This document shows positions 16,434 through 24,832 of a stretch of 64,000 nucleotides of DNA, piece by piece. Source of the DNA: Actinomadura sp. NBRC 104425 (GTDB taxonomy: Bacteria; Actinomycetota; Actinomycetes; Streptosporangiales; Streptosporangiaceae); assembly GCF_030269545.1 (NCBI RefSeq), contig NZ_BSTN01000016.1, positions 92,061 through 156,060 on the forward strand. Reading direction: 5' to 3'. The notes beneath the pieces are model-generated. The model saw only the letters and a program-made list of their open reading frames with translations, had not been told where the DNA came from and did not search any database. Position 1 is the first letter of the stretch. Each line of letters starts with the position of its first letter. Made by a program: the position numbers and the translations under genes.

Positions 16434-17244
16434 GGCGCTGAAAGAGAAGATCGCGGTGAGCGGTGCGCAACCCGAGGTGGTCATCGACCCCACCCGCGAG
16501 CCGATCGTCGTGGTGGACGGCTTGCACATCGTCTACCGGGTCTACAGCGCCGGCGGCGGCAAGGGCACGGCGGCGACCGCGCTGCTGCGCATCCTGCGGC
16601 GGGAGAACCGGCCGCAGATGAAGGAGGTGCACGCGGTCCGCGGGGTGTCGTTCATCGCCTACCGGGGCGACGCCATCGGCGTGATCGGCACCAACGGCTC
16701 GGGCAAGTCGACGCTGCTCAAGGCGATCGCGGGGCTGCTGCCCCCGGCCCGCGGCGCCGTCTACACCGACGGGCAGCCGTCCCTGCTGGGCGTCAACGCG
16801 GCGCTGATGCGCGACCTGTCGGGCTCGCGCAACATCATCCTGGGCTGCCTGGCCATGGGCCTGTCCCAGGAGGAGACCAAGAAGCGCTACGACGAGATCG
16901 TCAAGTTCGCCGACCTCAAGCCGGGCTTCATCGACTACCCGATGTCCACCTACTCGTCCGGTATGGGCGCCCGGCTGCGCTTCGCCATCGCCGCGGCCCG
17001 CACCCACGACGTGATGCTCATCGACGAGGCCCTGGCCACCGGCGACGCCAAGTTCAAGCGGCGCAGCAAGGCCAAGATCGACGAGCTGCGCAAGCAGGCC
17101 GGCGCGGTGTTCCTGGTCGCGCACAACCTCGACGTGATCGAGGAGACCTGCAACCGCGTCATCTGGCTGGACGAGGGCCGCATCAAGATGGACGGCGACC
17201 CGCAGACGGTCCTGTCCGCCTACACCGAGGCCACCGGCAAGTAG
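16426..17244 (+). CDS. ABC exporter ATP-binding protein (TagH/Wzt-like)
   Basis: The ATPase partner of the upstream permease, 272 residues. Walker A is GTNGSGKST, the signature YSSGMGARL, and Walker B VMLIDEALATGD, the last two in the form typical of TagH, Wzt and RfbE polysaccharide exporters. No C-terminal carbohydrate-binding domain follows, as in short RfbE-type ATPases. Start GTG 16426 lies inside the permease gene with GGAGGAGAGG nine bases upstream. A strong hairpin follows the stop. Confidence 0.92.
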   Translation: MAKALKEKIAVSGAQPEVVIDPTREPIVVVDGLHIVYRVYSAGGGKGTAATALLRILRRENRPQMKEVHAVRGVSFIAYRGDAIGVIGTNGSGKSTLLKAIAGLLPPARGAVYTDGQPSLLGVNAALMRDLSGSRNIILGCLAMGLSQEETKKRYDEIVKFADLKPGFIDYPMSTYSSGMGARLRFAIAAARTHDVMLIDEALATGDAKFKRRSKAKIDELRKQAGAVFLVAHNLDVIEETCNRVIWLDEGRIKMDGDPQTVLSAYTEATGK

Positions 17245-17270
17245 CCGGCCGCGCGCCAAACGGTCATCAC

Positions 17271-17304
17271 GGACGGGCCCGGGGGTACACCCCCGGGCCC
17301 GTCC
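17271..17304 (+). terminator. Perfect hairpin after the ABC exporter operon
   Basis: Two perfect 15-base arms, GGACGGGCCCGGGGG and its complement, around TACA. It sits 27 bases past the ATPase stop, before the convergent dynamin operon, whose last stop is at 17420. No T run. Confidence 0.7.
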
Positions 17305-17419
17305 GCGTGTCCGGCGGCCGTGATCCGCCGCCCGTCCCGCGAGCAGAGGGTGGCGCCGCCCGGTCGGCCCCGCTACCGCATTCGTCCACGGTGCTCCGCC
17401 CCGCAGGCCGGGGAGCGCA

Positions 17420-19435
17420 TCAGCGCATGTCGCTCAGAACCACCTGGACCAGCGCGTTCACCTTTTCCTCGATGGCGAGGAACGAATCCTCCCATGAGTC
17501 CAACTTTCGCTGCTCGTCCTCCGCCTCGATCAAGCCGTTGCGGCGGTCTTCGATTATCTTTTCGGCCTCGCTGATGGTGCCTTCCAGCTCGTCCTGCAAC
17601 TTGTCGTGGATGCCGCTGATCGACGCGCGCAGCAGGTCGACGTAGTGGGCGGCGTACGCGCGCGCCATCTCGCCCGCGCGGCTGTTCATGGCCTCCTGGA
17701 ACACGGCGACCCTGTCATCCCGCAGCTGCCTGTCCTTCAGCTTGCTGCGCAGAAACGGTACGACGCCCCCGAGAGCTATCAGGCCTATGGGCATGGCGAT
17801 GGCGGCGATCATGGCCACGACCGGCAGAGCCACGCCCGTGCCGCCGAGCGCGACCGCACCGGCGCTGGTCAGCGCGCCCACGCCCGCCGTTCCCCACGAC
17901 AGCACGGGAGCGGTTTTCGAGTAGACCTCGGCCGACAGCCGAAGGTTGAGCAGGCCGGTCAGATCGGGCAGCGCGACATCGGAGTCGAGGACCACCGCGC
18001 CGGTCAGCGCGCTGCGCAGCTCTGTCATGCCCGCGCCGTAGCTCTTCAGCAGCGGGCTGAGCGTGGAATCCAGCATCGCGACCCGGTCGTACAGGAACTT
18101 GGCCAGCCCGTTCTCGTCGGCGACATAGGTGTGTATCTCCTGCTGCAACCGCCGCTCCAGCGCGTCGTCGATCTGCTGGACGGCAGCGCGCCGGCGATCG
18201 GTGCGGGACTGGCCGGTCAGGTGCGTCTTCGGCCGCCCGGGCAGCGGCCAGGAGGGCACCTCGGCGACCAGCTCCCGGATGTGCTGCTCGAAGGTCTCGG
18301 CGAGCTGCTGTTCGGTCTCCTCGGCCCAGGACCGCAGCACCTCGTCGATCCGCTCCAGCGTCCACTGCAGCTGCCCGCGCGTCTCGTGCGCGGCATTCAG
18401 CCCGGTCTGCAGCTGGTCGGCGTCGCGCGTCAGCATCTTGCGCCGGTCGGCCATGCGCTTGCGCAGCTCGCGGACCTGCCGGCGCAGCGCCTCGGCGGGC
18501 CGCAGCAGCTTGATGCGACTGCGTTCGTGCAGGCAAAAGTCGCTGAGCTCGCGCATGAGGGCGGGCACCCCGGAGCGTTCGCGTTCGGCGTCGTCCGCCG
18601 CCTCCAGCGCGTCCAGCGCGCTGACGAAGAACAGCCGCCGGTCGGTCCGGCCGCCCATCTTCAACACCATGTGGCCGCAGCGCAGCCGGACCTCCCTGCG
18701 GTCCCTCTCGCGAATGAGGTCGAACTGGTTGACCACGAAGAAGATGTCGTCGTGCCCGAGCTTGCGGAGCATGTCCAGGTAGTGCTCCTGGTCGTGCATC
18801 TTGAACCCGCCCCGCGCGGGCGTGACGAAGATGATCGCGTCCACCCGCGGCAGGAGCTGCAGCGTGGCCCGTTCGCGTGCGGCGCTCTCGTTGGTGCCCG
18901 CCGAGTCGATCAGCTCGACGCCGGACCGCAGCAGCTCGAACGGCAGGTACACGACCGCTCCGGAGTAGGGGCTCTCGACGGGCTCACCGCTCTCGTCGAT
19001 CCGCAGCGCGACCTGGTTCTGGAACTCCTCGACGGTGACCCGCTCGGGATCTTGCCCGCGGTCGTCGAGGTCTCCGCGGTACAGCTCGGCGCGCCGCACC
19101 TCGCCCCAGCGCAGCACGGTGGTGAACGCGGTGGTCGGGTTCTCCTTGGTCGGCAGCAGGCCGTCCTCGCCGAGCAGCGCGTTGATGAGCGTGCTCTTGC
19201 CGCTGCTGAAGTCGCCGAAGACCATGACGCGGAACGACTCGCGGTCCAGCTCCTGCGCGGCCTGGCCCAGCACGGCCGAGTGCGCTGCCCGCTGATCGGG
19301 GCGGATCGCCTGCTCCAGTTCCTCGGCCACGGCCCTGGCCTCCCTCAGTAGCGCACCGAGCGCCTGCCGCCGCTCCTGCCAGGACGTGAATCCGCTCTCC
19401 GGCCGCGGGCCGTGCGGTTGGCGACCTTGCTTCAC
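17420..19435 (-). CDS. Dynamin-like GTPase with membrane hairpin
   Basis: A 671-residue bacterial dynamin-like protein, expected to bind GTP and remodel or tether membranes. G1 is GDFSSGKST (residues 74-82), G3 is the LIDSAGTNES segment, and the NKxD position reads VVNQFD. Long helical regions follow, with coiled-coil segments at about 310-350 and 600-660. A hydrophobic hairpin rich in Gly/Ala at about 515-558 could insert in the membrane, as the paddle does in BDLP. The start overlaps the upstream GTPase gene by 4 bases (ATGA), so the pair is an operon. The closest known parallel is paired dynamins such as Streptomyces DynA/DynB, which act in sporulation septation; orthology is not established. 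Confidence 0.85.
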   Translation of the reverse strand: MKQGRQPHGPRPESGFTSWQERRQALGALLREARAVAEELEQAIRPDQRAAHSAVLGQAAQELDRESFRVMVFGDFSSGKSTLINALLGEDGLLPTKENPTTAFTTVLRWGEVRRAELYRGDLDDRGQDPERVTVEEFQNQVALRIDESGEPVESPYSGAVVYLPFELLRSGVELIDSAGTNESAARERATLQLLPRVDAIIFVTPARGGFKMHDQEHYLDMLRKLGHDDIFFVVNQFDLIRERDRREVRLRCGHMVLKMGGRTDRRLFFVSALDALEAADDAERERSGVPALMRELSDFCLHERSRIKLLRPAEALRRQVRELRKRMADRRKMLTRDADQLQTGLNAAHETRGQLQWTLERIDEVLRSWAEETEQQLAETFEQHIRELVAEVPSWPLPGRPKTHLTGQSRTDRRRAAVQQIDDALERRLQQEIHTYVADENGLAKFLYDRVAMLDSTLSPLLKSYGAGMTELRSALTGAVVLDSDVALPDLTGLLNLRLSAEVYSKTAPVLSWGTAGVGALTSAGAVALGGTGVALPVVAMIAAIAMPIGLIALGGVVPFLRSKLKDRQLRDDRVAVFQEAMNSRAGEMARAYAAHYVDLLRASISGIHDKLQDELEGTISEAEKIIEDRRNGLIEAEDEQRKLDSWEDSFLAIEEKVNALVQVVLSDMR

Positions 19436-21135
19436 TGCGCGTCCCCCTCGTGTTCACCGGTGGTCAGCTCGACCAGCCGCCCCTGCATCTCCTCCTTCAG
19501 CCGCAGCGCCTCGACGTGCAGGCGCGCCCAGGGAGCGGCCGTGTCGCTCCAGGTGTCCAGCCGCGCCCGCCACCACGCCTCGTGGTGCCGCCGGGCGCGC
19601 TCGACAAGCTCGGCGTAGCAGGGGGCGGCGTGCTCGTCCACCGCGTCCAGCAGACCGCGGAAGAAGTCGTCGATCGCGTCGCGCACGGCGGCGAGCAGTT
19701 CGGCCCGGCGCCGGTTCACCAGCCGTTCCCGCAGCGCGGCCTGGCCCTTGTCCAGCAGGCCGCCGGACGCCTCCGGTGCGGCGCCGAACGGCAGCAGGGC
19801 CTGGATGACGACCTCCAGCAGGCCGCGGCACACGTCCAGCACCACCGCGCCGAGGGCCTGCGGCCGCTCGGCGGCCAGGGCCTCGACGCGCGGCCGCGGA
19901 TCCAGGACGCCGCGCCCGCCGCTGTCCGCGCGCGCGACGACCTCCCGCAGTTCGTCCCGCGGAAGCGGCCCGGTCACCTCGGCCAGCTCGGCGTCGACCC
20001 GCTCGGCGGCGTCGGTGAACTCGGCGACCGCCAGTTCCGTGACCTCCCGCGCGGCGTTGCTCAGCCCGTCCTCCAGCTCGGGAAGCACCCCGTCGCGCCA
20101 GGCCGCGCGCAGGTCCTCGGCGTCGGCCAGCCGGGTCTCGGCGGCGTCCAGCACCCGCCCGCGGGCCTGCTCGCACCGCGCCAGGACGCGGCGGCGCAGC
20201 TCGCTGCGGCGCCGGTCAAGCTCCACCTCCACGACGGCCCAGCGGGCGTCGGCGGCGCGGCGCTGCAGCTCGATCCGCCGCAGCGCCTCGGCCCGCTCCG
20301 CCGCGGCGCCGGCGTGGTCGCGCAGCCGCTCGGACGCGTGCGCCTCCAGCGCCGCGCACGCGCCGACCAGGGTCTTGAGCAGCCTGATCGAGCGGGCCAC
20401 CGGATCGCTCAGCGCCCCGGCCAGCTCGCCCAGCCGCGCCCGCAGCTCGGCGCCCGGGTCCGGGCCGGCGGGCAGCACCTCGATCCGCGGGTCGATCCTG
20501 CGGGCCAGCGCCCGGACCCGCGCCATCACCTGGTCGCGGTCGCCGGTCAGCTCGTCCAGCATCGACACCAGCAGCAGGACCGCGCCGACCGACGGGGCGC
20601 CGGCCAGCTCGCCGAGCAGGTCCCGCTCCGGGACGGTCATCCCGCCGCGCGCCCGGACGACCACCACGGCGATGTCGCTGTGCCGCGCGGTCCGCCGGGA
20701 CGCCGCGTCCACATGCTCCGGCCCGCCGCCCATGCCGGGCGTCTCGACGATCTCCAGGCCGGTGGAGCGCAGCCACGGGTGCTCCAGCTCGACCACGTCG
20801 CGGGCCGGCGCCGGCGCGTCCGCGCCCAGCGCGTCCTCGATCGACGGCAGCTCCCCGGCGGGCGCGGCGGCCGCCCTGATCACGATGGGGCGGGTGCGCC
20901 GCGACACCGCGGACTCCGCCACGGCGGTGACCCCGAGCAGCTCGTTCACCAGCCGGGACTTGCCGACCGAAGGCTGCCCCAGGACGGCGGCCCGCGGCGG
21001 CGCGCCGTCCCGCCGGACCAGCTCGCGCAGCTCGACCGCGACGTGGTGCAGGTCGTGGTCGGCCGCCAGGTCCGCGGTGCGCGCCAGCCACCCCGCCAGC
21101 CGGTCCGCGTACGCGGGGCGTCCCTCTGTGTTCAT
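19432..21135 (-). CDS. Dynamin-like GTPase partner
   Basis: The first gene of the GTPase pair, 567 residues. The P-loop is GQPSVGKSR (residues 53-61) and G3 reads ETPGMGGG. The NKxD site is poorly kept (VSMLDELT), so nucleotide specificity is uncertain. The rest is mostly helix rich in Ala, Arg, Glu and Leu, with only one short hydrophobic stretch (LLEVVIQALLPFG, about 435). It lacks the membrane hairpin of the downstream partner, which suggests that one subunit anchors and the other assembles onto it; that is inference. ATG 21135. Its function in cell division or membrane repair cannot be read from the sequence. Confidence 0.8.
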   Translation of the reverse strand: MNTEGRPAYADRLAGWLARTADLAADHDLHHVAVELRELVRRDGAPPRAAVLGQPSVGKSRLVNELLGVTAVAESAVSRRTRPIVIRAAAAPAGELPSIEDALGADAPAPARDVVELEHPWLRSTGLEIVETPGMGGGPEHVDAASRRTARHSDIAVVVVRARGGMTVPERDLLGELAGAPSVGAVLLLVSMLDELTGDRDQVMARVRALARRIDPRIEVLPAGPDPGAELRARLGELAGALSDPVARSIRLLKTLVGACAALEAHASERLRDHAGAAAERAEALRRIELQRRAADARWAVVEVELDRRRSELRRRVLARCEQARGRVLDAAETRLADAEDLRAAWRDGVLPELEDGLSNAAREVTELAVAEFTDAAERVDAELAEVTGPLPRDELREVVARADSGGRGVLDPRPRVEALAAERPQALGAVVLDVCRGLLEVVIQALLPFGAAPEASGGLLDKGQAALRERLVNRRRAELLAAVRDAIDDFFRGLLDAVDEHAAPCYAELVERARRHHEAWWRARLDTWSDTAAPWARLHVEALRLKEEMQGRLVELTTGEHEGDAQ

Positions 21136-21204
21136 GGACGAGCGGTCACCCCCACGACGGACGACGAATGCTCGGTGAACAGCGTGACGTCCCCCTCACA
21201 CCAC

Positions 21205-21229
21205 GTCACTTGTTTTCCAGTGAAGTGAC
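21205..21229. promoter_or_regulatory. Inverted repeat in the dynamin/PEBP divergent region
   Basis: GTCACTT (21205-21211) and AAGTGAC (21223-21229) form a perfect 7-base inverted repeat with an 11-base spacer in the region between the divergent dynamin operon and the PEBP gene. It is a plausible regulator binding site. The regulator is unknown. Confidence 0.35.
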
Positions 21230-21356
21230 CGATATTGGACGACTAATCCGGCTTCCCGGGTTCCCCGCGGGGTGTCGCGGGCCGTGTGCGCCCTCCCGCG
21301 GCGGGCCCCCTGGTACAGATGGGGTCGGGAAACGGATCAACCGATGAGGAGGTCGC

Positions 21357-21887
21357 ATGGCCGCCAAGCCACCCCTTCCGTACGACTACCTGCCGCAGGT
21401 GCCGTCGTTCACGCTGACCAGCGACGACATCGCCGAGGGGCAGCGGCTGGGCGAGGAGCACGTGTTCGACGACTGGGGCTTCACCGGCGGCAACCGGTCG
21501 CCCCAGCTGAGCTGGTCCGGCTTCCCCGCCGAGACCCGCAGCTTCGCGGTCACCTGCTTCGACCCCGACGCGCCCACCGGCAGCGGCTTCTGGCACTGGG
21601 TGCTGTTCGACGTCCCCGCCGACGTCACCTCGCTGCCGACCGGCGCGGGCACCGCGGACGCCAAGGTCGGCGTGCACGCCCGCAACGACTACGGCATCAA
21701 GGCCTACGGCGGGAGCGCGCCGCCGCCCGGCGACCCGCACCGCTACGTGTTCGCCGTGCACGCCCTGGACGTCGAGTCGCTGGGCCTGGACTCCGACGCC
21801 TCGCCCGCCGTGGTCGGGTTCAACATCACCGCCCACACCCTGGCCCGCGCCACGATCGTCGCGCTGTACGGGGTCGAGAGCTCCTGA
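21357..21887 (+). CDS. YbhB/YbcL family (PEBP, Raf-kinase-inhibitor-like) protein
   Basis: A 176-residue phosphatidylethanolamine-binding-protein family member, the bacterial YbhB/YbcL type. Seen: GNRSPQLSWSGFPAETRSFA, then FDPDAPTGSGFWHWVLFD, which contains the DPDxP and HW motifs of the ligand pocket, and the GPxPPxGxxHRY region as GGSAPPPGDPHRYVF. There is no signal peptide, so it is cytoplasmic. The role of the bacterial proteins is uncertain. ATG 21357 has GAGGAGG nearby. It is a single-gene unit with a strong terminator. Confidence 0.92.
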   Translation: MAAKPPLPYDYLPQVPSFTLTSDDIAEGQRLGEEHVFDDWGFTGGNRSPQLSWSGFPAETRSFAVTCFDPDAPTGSGFWHWVLFDVPADVTSLPTGAGTADAKVGVHARNDYGIKAYGGSAPPPGDPHRYVFAVHALDVESLGLDSDASPAVVGFNITAHTLARATIVALYGVESS

Positions 21888-21895
21888 CCGCTCCC

Positions 21896-21933
21896 TGACG
21901 TGGAGAGCCCCCGGTGAGGGGCTCTCCACGTCA
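21896..21933. terminator. Perfect 16-base hairpin after the PEBP gene
   Basis: Arms TGACGTGGAGAGCCCC (21896-21911) and GGGGCTCTCCACGTCA (21918-21933) are exactly complementary around a 6-base loop. It lies between the convergent PEBP and DinB genes and can serve both. Confidence 0.75.
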
Positions 21934-21965
21934 CGACGGGCCCTCGCTGTTCTTCCACATGGGCG

Positions 21966-22493
21966 TCAGTGGCCGGTGGCGCCGTCGATGCGTTCGCGCA
22001 GCAGGTCGGCATGGCCGTTGTGGCGCGCGTATTCCTGGAGCATGGTCGTGTAGACGAATCGCAGGTTCATCTCCACTCCGCGGCGCGGATCGACGAACGT
22101 CTCGTCCAGGGAGCATCCGGCGGTCGTCCGGCGGACGGTCTCGATCTCGGCGAGATAGGCGGCGTAGTCGGCCTCGGCGTCGGCGCCGTCGACGGTGAAC
22201 TCGGCGTCCATGTCGTCGTCGGAGACGTAGAGGTACCCGGGCCGTTCACCGGCGAAGCGGTAGCGGAACCAGTCCCGTTCCACTTCCGCCATGTGGCGGA
22301 CGAGGCCGAGGAGCGTGAGGTCCGACGGTTCGGCGGCGCGCATTTTCAGCTGGTCCTCGGTGAGGCCGCCGCATTTCCACAAAAGCGTCTGCCGGTGGAA
22401 GTCGAGCCAGGAGTCGAGCAGTTCGCGCTCGTCACCGGTCAGGTGCCGTGTCCAACCGCGCTCCGGTGCGACTTCCGGTGCCACCCATACCAT
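21966..22493 (-). CDS. DinB family protein (DUF664 type)
   Basis: A 175-residue four-helix DinB-superfamily protein of the DUF664 group. Conserved metal-ligand histidines are visible in LLGLVRHMAEVERDWF and in LQEYARHNGHADLLRE. Related proteins are mycothiol- or bacillithiol-dependent transferases, so a thiol-dependent detoxification role is possible, but the substrate is unknown. ATG 22493. Confidence 0.85.
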   Translation of the reverse strand: MVWVAPEVAPERGWTRHLTGDERELLDSWLDFHRQTLLWKCGGLTEDQLKMRAAEPSDLTLLGLVRHMAEVERDWFRYRFAGERPGYLYVSDDDMDAEFTVDGADAEADYAAYLAEIETVRRTTAGCSLDETFVDPRRGVEMNLRFVYTTMLQEYARHNGHADLLRERIDGATGH

Positions 22494-22596
22494 CGCGCCA
22501 TTATCGGCGCGCGCCGCGGCCCGGTCATCGCCTTTTCCGCCGTCCGCCGGGCCTGGCCGGGTGCGGCCGTCCGCCGCCTGTTCGCGCCGGTCGTCG

Positions 22597-22628
22597 TCCC
22601 GGGCCGCCGGCGGTCCGGCGGCCCGGGA
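22597..22628 (-). terminator. Perfect 14-base hairpin after the tautomerase gene
   Basis: TCCCGGGCCGCCGG and its exact complement surround a 4-base loop, beginning 9 bases past the tautomerase stop on the minus strand. Confidence 0.7.
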
Positions 22629-22637
22629 CGGGCCCGG

Positions 22638-22865
22638 TCAGCCGGGCACCTGGCCCGCGGCCACGGCCTTCACGGCCTCGGTGGTCAGCGGCCGGCCGCC
22701 GACGCCCCAGGAGCCGCTCTTGACGTCCTCGACGATCACCAGGGTGAGCGAGCGCATGTTCTCGCCCTCGACCGCGACCATCGCGTCGGTCAGCCGCCGC
22801 ACGATCTCGGCCTTCTGCTCCTCGCTGAACACACCCTCGATCACCTTCACATTGATCAGCGGCAT
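22638..22865 (-). CDS. 4-oxalocrotonate tautomerase family enzyme
   Basis: A 75-residue tautomerase of the small 4-OT family. The catalytic proline follows the initiator Met (MPLINVKVIEG) and becomes N-terminal after Met removal. The helix SEEQKAEIVRRLTDAM and the strand LTLVIVEDV complete the fold. Substrate unknown; no aromatic meta-cleavage genes are near. ATG 22865. It follows the SDR gene by 103 bases on the same strand. Confidence 0.9.
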   Translation of the reverse strand: MPLINVKVIEGVFSEEQKAEIVRRLTDAMVAVEGENMRSLTLVIVEDVKSGSWGVGGRPLTTEAVKAVAAGQVPG

Positions 22866-22968
22866 CCGTCCGCCCCCCTCGGTCCGCGCGGCGGCGCCGC
22901 ACCGCCCGCGACACCTCTGCCGTATCCGGCCCCCGCCGGCTCAACCCTCCGGCACGGCGCGGGCGGGC

Positions 22969-23655
22969 TCAGGTGAGCAGCCAGCCTCCGTCGACGGTGA
23001 GGTTGACGCCGTTGACGCCCCGGTTGCGCAGCAGGAAGGCGACCGCGTCGACCACGTCGTCCATGGTGGCCAGGCGCCCGGCGGGCGTGCGGGAGACGAC
23101 GGCGTCGAGGGGCTTGTCGCGCCAGTACGGGCTGTCGCCGATGATGCCCGGGTGCACCGCGTTGACGCGGATCGGCGCCAGCTCCACGGCCAGGGTGTGG
23201 ACGAGCCCCACCACGGCGCCGTTGACGGCGGACACCATCGTGGACCCCGGGTAGGGGCGGTCCTTGGCCAGGCCGCCGAACAGGACGACCGACCCGTCGC
23301 GGCTGATGCGCGGCAGCAGCGCATGGACGACCTCGGTGTAGCCGACGAGCTTGAGCGTGGCCAGGCGTTGCGCGTCGTCCAGCCGGTAGTCGGCGGCGGT
23401 GTTGCGGTCGCGTTCGATCGCCGTCAGCACCACGTGGTCCACCTGCGCCACGTCGGCGAGCGCGGGGGCGATCTCGCCGGGTTCGGCCAGGTCGAGGGCG
23501 AGGCCGCGGGCACGGCCGCCGATCTCCTTGGCGGCGGTTTCGGCGCGGGACGCGTCCCGCCCCGTGATGATCACCTCGGCGCCGCGGTCGGCGTGGTACC
23601 GGGCGATCTCGCGGCCGATGCTGGACGTGCCGCCCACGATCACGATGGTCGTCAT
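22969..23655 (-). CDS. Atypical SDR family protein
   Basis: A 228-residue short-chain dehydrogenase/reductase-like protein. The nucleotide-binding start IVIVGGTSSIGREIA and the C-terminal NLTVDGGWLL are typical. In the active site the usual YxxxK is replaced: the aligned segment reads STMVSAVNGAVVG, with Met for Tyr and Val for Lys. It may therefore be non-catalytic or use a different mechanism. ATG 23655 is preferred because AGGAG lies seven bases upstream; the same frame stays open upstream to 24027, where a remnant of another gene begins. Confidence 0.82.
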   Translation of the reverse strand: MTTIVIVGGTSSIGREIARYHADRGAEVIITGRDASRAETAAKEIGGRARGLALDLAEPGEIAPALADVAQVDHVVLTAIERDRNTAADYRLDDAQRLATLKLVGYTEVVHALLPRISRDGSVVLFGGLAKDRPYPGSTMVSAVNGAVVGLVHTLAVELAPIRVNAVHPGIIGDSPYWRDKPLDAVVSRTPAGRLATMDDVVDAVAFLLRNRGVNGVNLTVDGGWLLT

Positions 23656-23979
23656 AAGGTTGCTCCTTTGCCGCGCAGCGGCTCCCAATTGCGAACGAAA
23701 TCTGTAGGAATGCGGCGGGGGCGGTGCCCGGGTCTCCAGCCGGCGGACGCGCCCGAGGCCCGGATCGGTGGACGAGTGCACGCAGCCCGCGTGGCCGCGG
23801 CGGCGGGTCCGCAGACCGCAAAGCCGGTGTGCACGGCGCCCGCGTCCTCGCCGACCGCGGCCCGGCGCCGGTGTCCGGCGGCGCGCGGCGGGGGACTCGG
23901 CGTCCGCCGCCCCGCGCACCAAGTGCCGCACCGTCACGCCGGGCGAGGAGGCGGTCGCTGGAGTCCTCCACCAGTGCGA

Positions 23980-24027
23980 ATCCATGGTGAGCACGTGGCC
24001 ACCACGGAGGAGCATGCGATGGGTCAT
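23980..24027 (-). pseudogene. 5' remnant of an amidohydrolase-like gene
   Basis: ATG at 24027 follows a strong AGGAGGCGACC site and encodes MTHRMLLRGGHVLTMD, the usual opening strand-turn of metal-dependent amidohydrolases (LLxGGxVLTMD). After this the frame encodes sequence unlike any amidohydrolase, and the metal-binding HxH never appears. The frame remains open up to the SDR gene. I infer a deletion that removed the amidohydrolase body. Confidence 0.4.
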
Positions 24028-24078
24028 GGTCGCCTCCTGCTCGGGGATGGTGGGAGCCCCCGGAACCGCCCCCTTCAA

Positions 24079-24118
24079 TCAAGTACTAGTGAACATATCT
24101 GTCAAGTGCTACTGAACA
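24079..24118 (+). promoter_or_regulatory. Two 17-base direct repeats before the XRE-cupin gene
   Basis: TCAAGTACTAGTGAACA (24079-24095) and TCAAGTGCTACTGAACA (24102-24118) differ at two positions and are spaced 23 bases apart, about two helical turns. They sit 31 bases before the regulator start, so they are good candidates for its autoregulatory operator and for control of the divergent genes. Confidence 0.5.
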
Positions 24119-24148
24119 CCTGTACGCTCTGCCTGGAGGGGGAGGAAA

Positions 24149-24820
24149 ATGTCGATTCCGCTGGTCGGCGCGCGCATCCGCGAGGAGCGCCTCAAGCGCG
24201 GTGTGACGCTGCGCACCCTGGCACGCACGGTCGGGGTGTCCGCGAGCATGGTGTCGCAGATCGAGACGGGCAAGAGCCAGCCGTCCGTCAGCACCCTCTT
24301 CGCCATCACTCAGGCCTTGGGCATCTCCTTGGAGGACGTCTTCGACACCGCCCCCACAGCTGCGGATGCCGCGTCGCGTGGGCCGGCCGGCGTCTGCCTG
24401 AGCGGCGCGGTTCCGCAGCCGGACGGGCCCGCCGACGCGGTTGCAGCCGAAGCACGCCCTTCCGGGCCGGTGATGCGGCGCGGGGAACGCGAAGTGCTGG
24501 AGCTGGAGTCGGGGGTGACGTGGGAGCGGCTGGGGCACGTCCCCGGCACGGACGTGGACTTCCTGCTCGTCACCTACGCCCCGGGCGGGTCATCGTCCGC
24601 GTCCGGCAAGCTCATGCGCCACGGCGGAGTCGAGCACGGGTACCTCATCCAGGGGGAACTGACCCTGGCGCTGGGCTTCGACACACACCGGATGCGGCCG
24701 GGCGACTCGGTGTCGTTCCCGTCGGTCACGCCGCACCGCTACCACAACGACGGCGACATCCCCGCGGTGGGCGTCTGGTTCGTGAACGAGACCGAAACCC
24801 CCTGGCCGCCAACGCGTTGA
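24149..24820 (+). CDS. XRE family regulator with cupin domain
   Basis: A 223-residue transcription regulator: an N-terminal helix-turn-helix (about residues 7-62, VGARIREERLKRGVTLRTLA and VSASMVSQIETGKSQPSV) and a C-terminal cupin barrel (about 150-215, with HGGVEHGYLIQGELTL and PSVTPHRYHN), joined by a linker. Such proteins sense small molecules or amino-acid metabolites. ATG 24149 has GAGGGGGAGGAAA directly upstream. It is followed by a dehydrogenase gene after 12 bases, so the two form an operon. Confidence 0.9.
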   Translation: MSIPLVGARIREERLKRGVTLRTLARTVGVSASMVSQIETGKSQPSVSTLFAITQALGISLEDVFDTAPTAADAASRGPAGVCLSGAVPQPDGPADAVAAEARPSGPVMRRGEREVLELESGVTWERLGHVPGTDVDFLLVTYAPGGSSSASGKLMRHGGVEHGYLIQGELTLALGFDTHRMRPGDSVSFPSVTPHRYHNDGDIPAVGVWFVNETETPWPPTR

Positions 24821-24832
24821 CAAGGAGCGGAC

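Larger units (their letters stand above)
23656..24148. other. Intergenic region between SDR and XRE-cupin genes
   Basis: About 490 bases. It contains the 5' remnant of an amidohydrolase-like gene (23980-24027, minus strand), whose frame continues open to the SDR start, and a pair of 17-base direct repeats just before the XRE-cupin gene. The stretch 23700-23980 shows no coding signal that I trust. Confidence 0.5.
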
